From: Castellaniella daejeonensis
GTDB lineage: Bacteria; Pseudomonadota; Gammaproteobacteria; Burkholderiales; Burkholderiaceae_B
Direction: 5' to 3'
NCBI RefSeq assembly: GCF_039523555.1
Contig: NZ_BAAAFN010000011.1
Location: 248,001-312,000 of the forward strand
DNA length: 64,000 nucleotides
Shown here: positions 62,299 to 64,000 of the stretch, in pieces
Layout: every line of letters starts with the position of its first letter
How positions within the stretch are numbered: the stretch's first letter is position 1
Notes under the pieces: model-generated
Databases searched by the model: none
The model's input: the letters and a program-made list of their open reading frames with translations, nothing else
What the model was told of the DNA's origin: nothing
Position numbers and translations under genes: made by a program

Positions 62299-64000
62299 CT
62301 ATGAACGCAGGCGTGCGCCATGCTTCTGGGCCAGGGCGTCGAGCAGGCTCTGCACGCAATGTTCGACCTGACGGTCTTCCAGCGTCGCGTCGCGGCCCTG
62401 GAGCCAGATGCGCAACGCCAGGCTGCGTTGCTGTGCGGTCACGGCTTCGCGCCAGATATCGAACAGTTTAATGTCTTTGACCACGGACAGGGCGTCTTCG
62501 GCCGCAATCCTCTGACGCAGTGTATCAAGCAGCGACTGCCACGGCACGTCCGCATCCACCCAGATCGCCAGATCGCGCACCGCCACGGGCTGCCGGGACA
62601 GCTCGCGCGGCTGCGGGAAGATACGTTCTGATACGGCTTCGGCATCGATCTCGAAGACTACGGGGGCATGCGCCAGATCCAGCGCCTGAGCCCAGCGGGG
62701 ATGGACTTCACCCAGCCAGCCTATCGCGCGGCCGTCCAGGATCAGCCGCGCGCTGCGCCCCGGGTGCAGCGCCGGATGCGCCGCGGCCTCGCAACGCAGG
62801 TCGGCGGCGCGCGCACCCAGCAGGGTCTCCAGGTCGCGCTTGACGTCGAAGAAATCCACCGGGCGGACCGGTTCGCCCCATTGCTCCGCCAGGGCGGGTC
62901 CCCAGGCCGCGGCGGCCAGGTGCGTGGGCTGGGCCACACCCGCCACGGACAGACCGCCGTCTGCCACGGAAGCGTCGCGGGCGAACACCCTGCCCAGTTC
63001 GAAGACCCGCACGCGCGTCTGGCGGTGCTTGGCATTGTGGGCGATATTGGCCAGCAGCCCGCCGATCAGGCTGGAGCGCATGACCGCCAGCTGGCTGGCG
63101 ATCGGATTGAGCAGCCGGATGGGGTCGTCATTGCCGCAATAGTCGCGTTCCCACGCTTCCTCGACGAAGGAGAAGTTGATGACTTCCTGGTAGTCCCGGG
63201 CCGCCAGCGAGGCGCGCAATGCGTGCGGGCCGTACTGCGTCTCGGGCACTGCCCGCATGACGGCCGGCGCCACCGGCGGGCGGTCGGGAATGCGGTCGAA
63301 GCCGTGGATGCGGGCCACTTCCTCGATCAGATCTTCCTCGATCTCCAGATCGAAGCGCGCGGCCGGCGGCGTGACCACGAATTCGTCGCCCTGCCGCTCG
63401 AAGGCGAAGCCCAGGCGCGTGAAGACGGCGCCCACGGCCTCGGCATCCAGCGGAATCCCCAGCACGCGCGCACAGCGCGCCAGCCGCATGCGCACCGGCT
63501 CGCGGGCGGGCAGCCTGACGACCTGGTCGTCCAGCGGACCGGCCTGGCCGCCGCAGACTTCCAGGATCAGGGCCGTCATCAGATCAAGGTGTTCGGGGAT
63601 GGTGGCGAAATCGACCCCCCGCTCGAAACGGTGCCCGGCCTCGGAATTGAGCTTGTAGCGGCGCGGACGGCCCATGATGGCCTCCGGCCACCAGAAGGCG
63701 GCTTCCAGGTAGACGTCGGTCGTGTCCAGGGTGACGGCCGAAGCCTGCCCGCCCATGATCCCGGCCAGGCTTTCGAGCGACCCGCCAGCCTCGATGACGC
63801 CCACGTCGGACGCCAGTTCGACGGTCTGGCCGTTGAGCAGCTCCAGTTGCTCGCCTTCCCGCGCCCAGCGCACCGTCAGGCCGCCCTGGATCCGCTGGAG
63901 ATCGAAGACATGGGTGGGCCGCCCGAGTTCCAGCATGATGTAGTTGGAAATGTCCACCAGCGCCGATACGGGCCGTTGGCCGGCGCGCTCCAGGCGCGAC
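62299..64000 (-). CDS. pheT: Phenylalanine-tRNA ligase beta subunit (partial, C-terminal part)
   Basis: The C-terminal 566 residues of the protein; the 5' part lies beyond the right edge. Recognisable are RPVSALVDISNYIMLELGRPTHVFD of the B3/B4 editing region at the edge, the B5 domain (about 230-300 of this part), and at the end the FDX-ACB anticodon-binding domain (RQPVAVRDLAIWVDADVPW to KHGARLRS). The beta subunit charges tRNA-Phe and edits misacylated Tyr-tRNA. Followed by ihfA after 12 bases. Confidence 0.98.
   Translation of the reverse strand, partial: SRLERAGQRPVSALVDISNYIMLELGRPTHVFDLQRIQGGLTVRWAREGEQLELLNGQTVELASDVGVIEAGGSLESLAGIMGGQASAVTLDTTDVYLEAAFWWPEAIMGRPRRYKLNSEAGHRFERGVDFATIPEHLDLMTALILEVCGGQAGPLDDQVVRLPAREPVRMRLARCARVLGIPLDAEAVGAVFTRLGFAFERQGDEFVVTPPAARFDLEIEEDLIEEVARIHGFDRIPDRPPVAPAVMRAVPETQYGPHALRASLAARDYQEVINFSFVEEAWERDYCGNDDPIRLLNPIASQLAVMRSSLIGGLLANIAHNAKHRQTRVRVFELGRVFARDASVADGGLSVAGVAQPTHLAAAAWGPALAEQWGEPVRPVDFFDVKRDLETLLGARAADLRCEAAAHPALHPGRSARLILDGRAIGWLGEVHPRWAQALDLAHAPVVFEIDAEAVSERIFPQPRELSRQPVAVRDLAIWVDADVPWQSLLDTLRQRIAAEDALSVVKDIKLFDIWREAVTAQQRSLALRIWLQGRDATLEDRQVEHCVQSLLDALAQKHGARLRS

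Overview
The window is high-GC DNA from a betaproteobacterium, most likely Burkholderiales/Alcaligenaceae (Bordetella, Achromobacter and relatives). This is inferred from the consistently GC-rich third codon positions, the pheT-ihfA-merR order, the DUF2946/TonB-receptor copper-type locus, and the predicted ancestry of most proteins. No rRNA, CRISPR array, insertion sequence or prophage is visible. Genes are tightly packed with many 4-base ATGA stop/start overlaps, and no stretch longer than about 300 bases lacks a gene.

Layout. Positions 1-9.5 kb (all minus strand) carry the N-terminal part of an aspartate carbamoyltransferase with a helix-turn-helix-like extension, a SecD-head-like lipoprotein, penicillin-binding protein 1C and a thioester alpha-2-macroglobulin (the classical YfhM-PbpC pair). 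A CAU-anticodon tRNA (probably tRNA-Ile2) with its terminator follows, then a FIST-GGDEF protein. From 12 to 16.7 kb a GAF/PucR-type regulator diverges from a degradative HMG-CoA reductase plus an orphan ABC solute-binding protein. From 16.8 to 20.8 kb lie a NADAR-like/PAS fusion, an XRE-cupin regulator, a YkvI-type carrier and a DAO-type FAD oxidoreductase. From 20.9 to 25.6 kb are a quinone oxidoreductase, YnfA, a methyltransferase, a frameshifted gene, PBP7 and a DUF899 gene pair.

From 25.8 to 30.4 kb is a copper-type operon: a DUF2946 upstream ORF (CruR-like) interrupted by an in-frame TGA, a TonB-dependent receptor, a BNR-repeat protein with a Met/His-rich N-terminus and CDCC motif, and a periplasmic thioredoxin. 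From 30.4 to 35.9 kb an IclR-regulated peptide operon (OPT transporter, DUF1177, AroM, peptidase E, Asp/Glu racemase) runs on the minus strand. From 36 to 42.3 kb a LysR regulator diverges from a 4-oxalomesaconate tautomerase-like protein and an iron/organic-type ABC importer (ATPase, fused permease, binding protein). An orphan ParE-like toxin, an internally deleted glutamine amidotransferase, a glyoxalase-like gene and a two-subunit GMC dehydrogenase set follow to 47.4 kb.

A tRNA-Pro(GGG) with an unusual nearby inverted copy of its anticodon arm lies at 47.6 kb, then a MarR/EmrB efflux pair with matching operators and an EAL-CBS-GGDEF protein. From 52 to 60.3 kb is a complete SUF iron-sulphur operon (Rrf2 regulator, SufB, C, D, S, U, T) downstream of an Atm1-type ABC exporter. 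The window closes with an ECF sigma/anti-sigma pair and the merR-ihfA-pheT cluster (pheT runs off the end).

The most interesting items are the nonsense-interrupted CruR-like regulatory uORF, the NADAR-PAS fusion, the OPT/DUF1177/AroM/PepE operon with paired palindromic operators, the catalytically gutted glutamine amidotransferase, and the tRNA-Pro arm palindrome.
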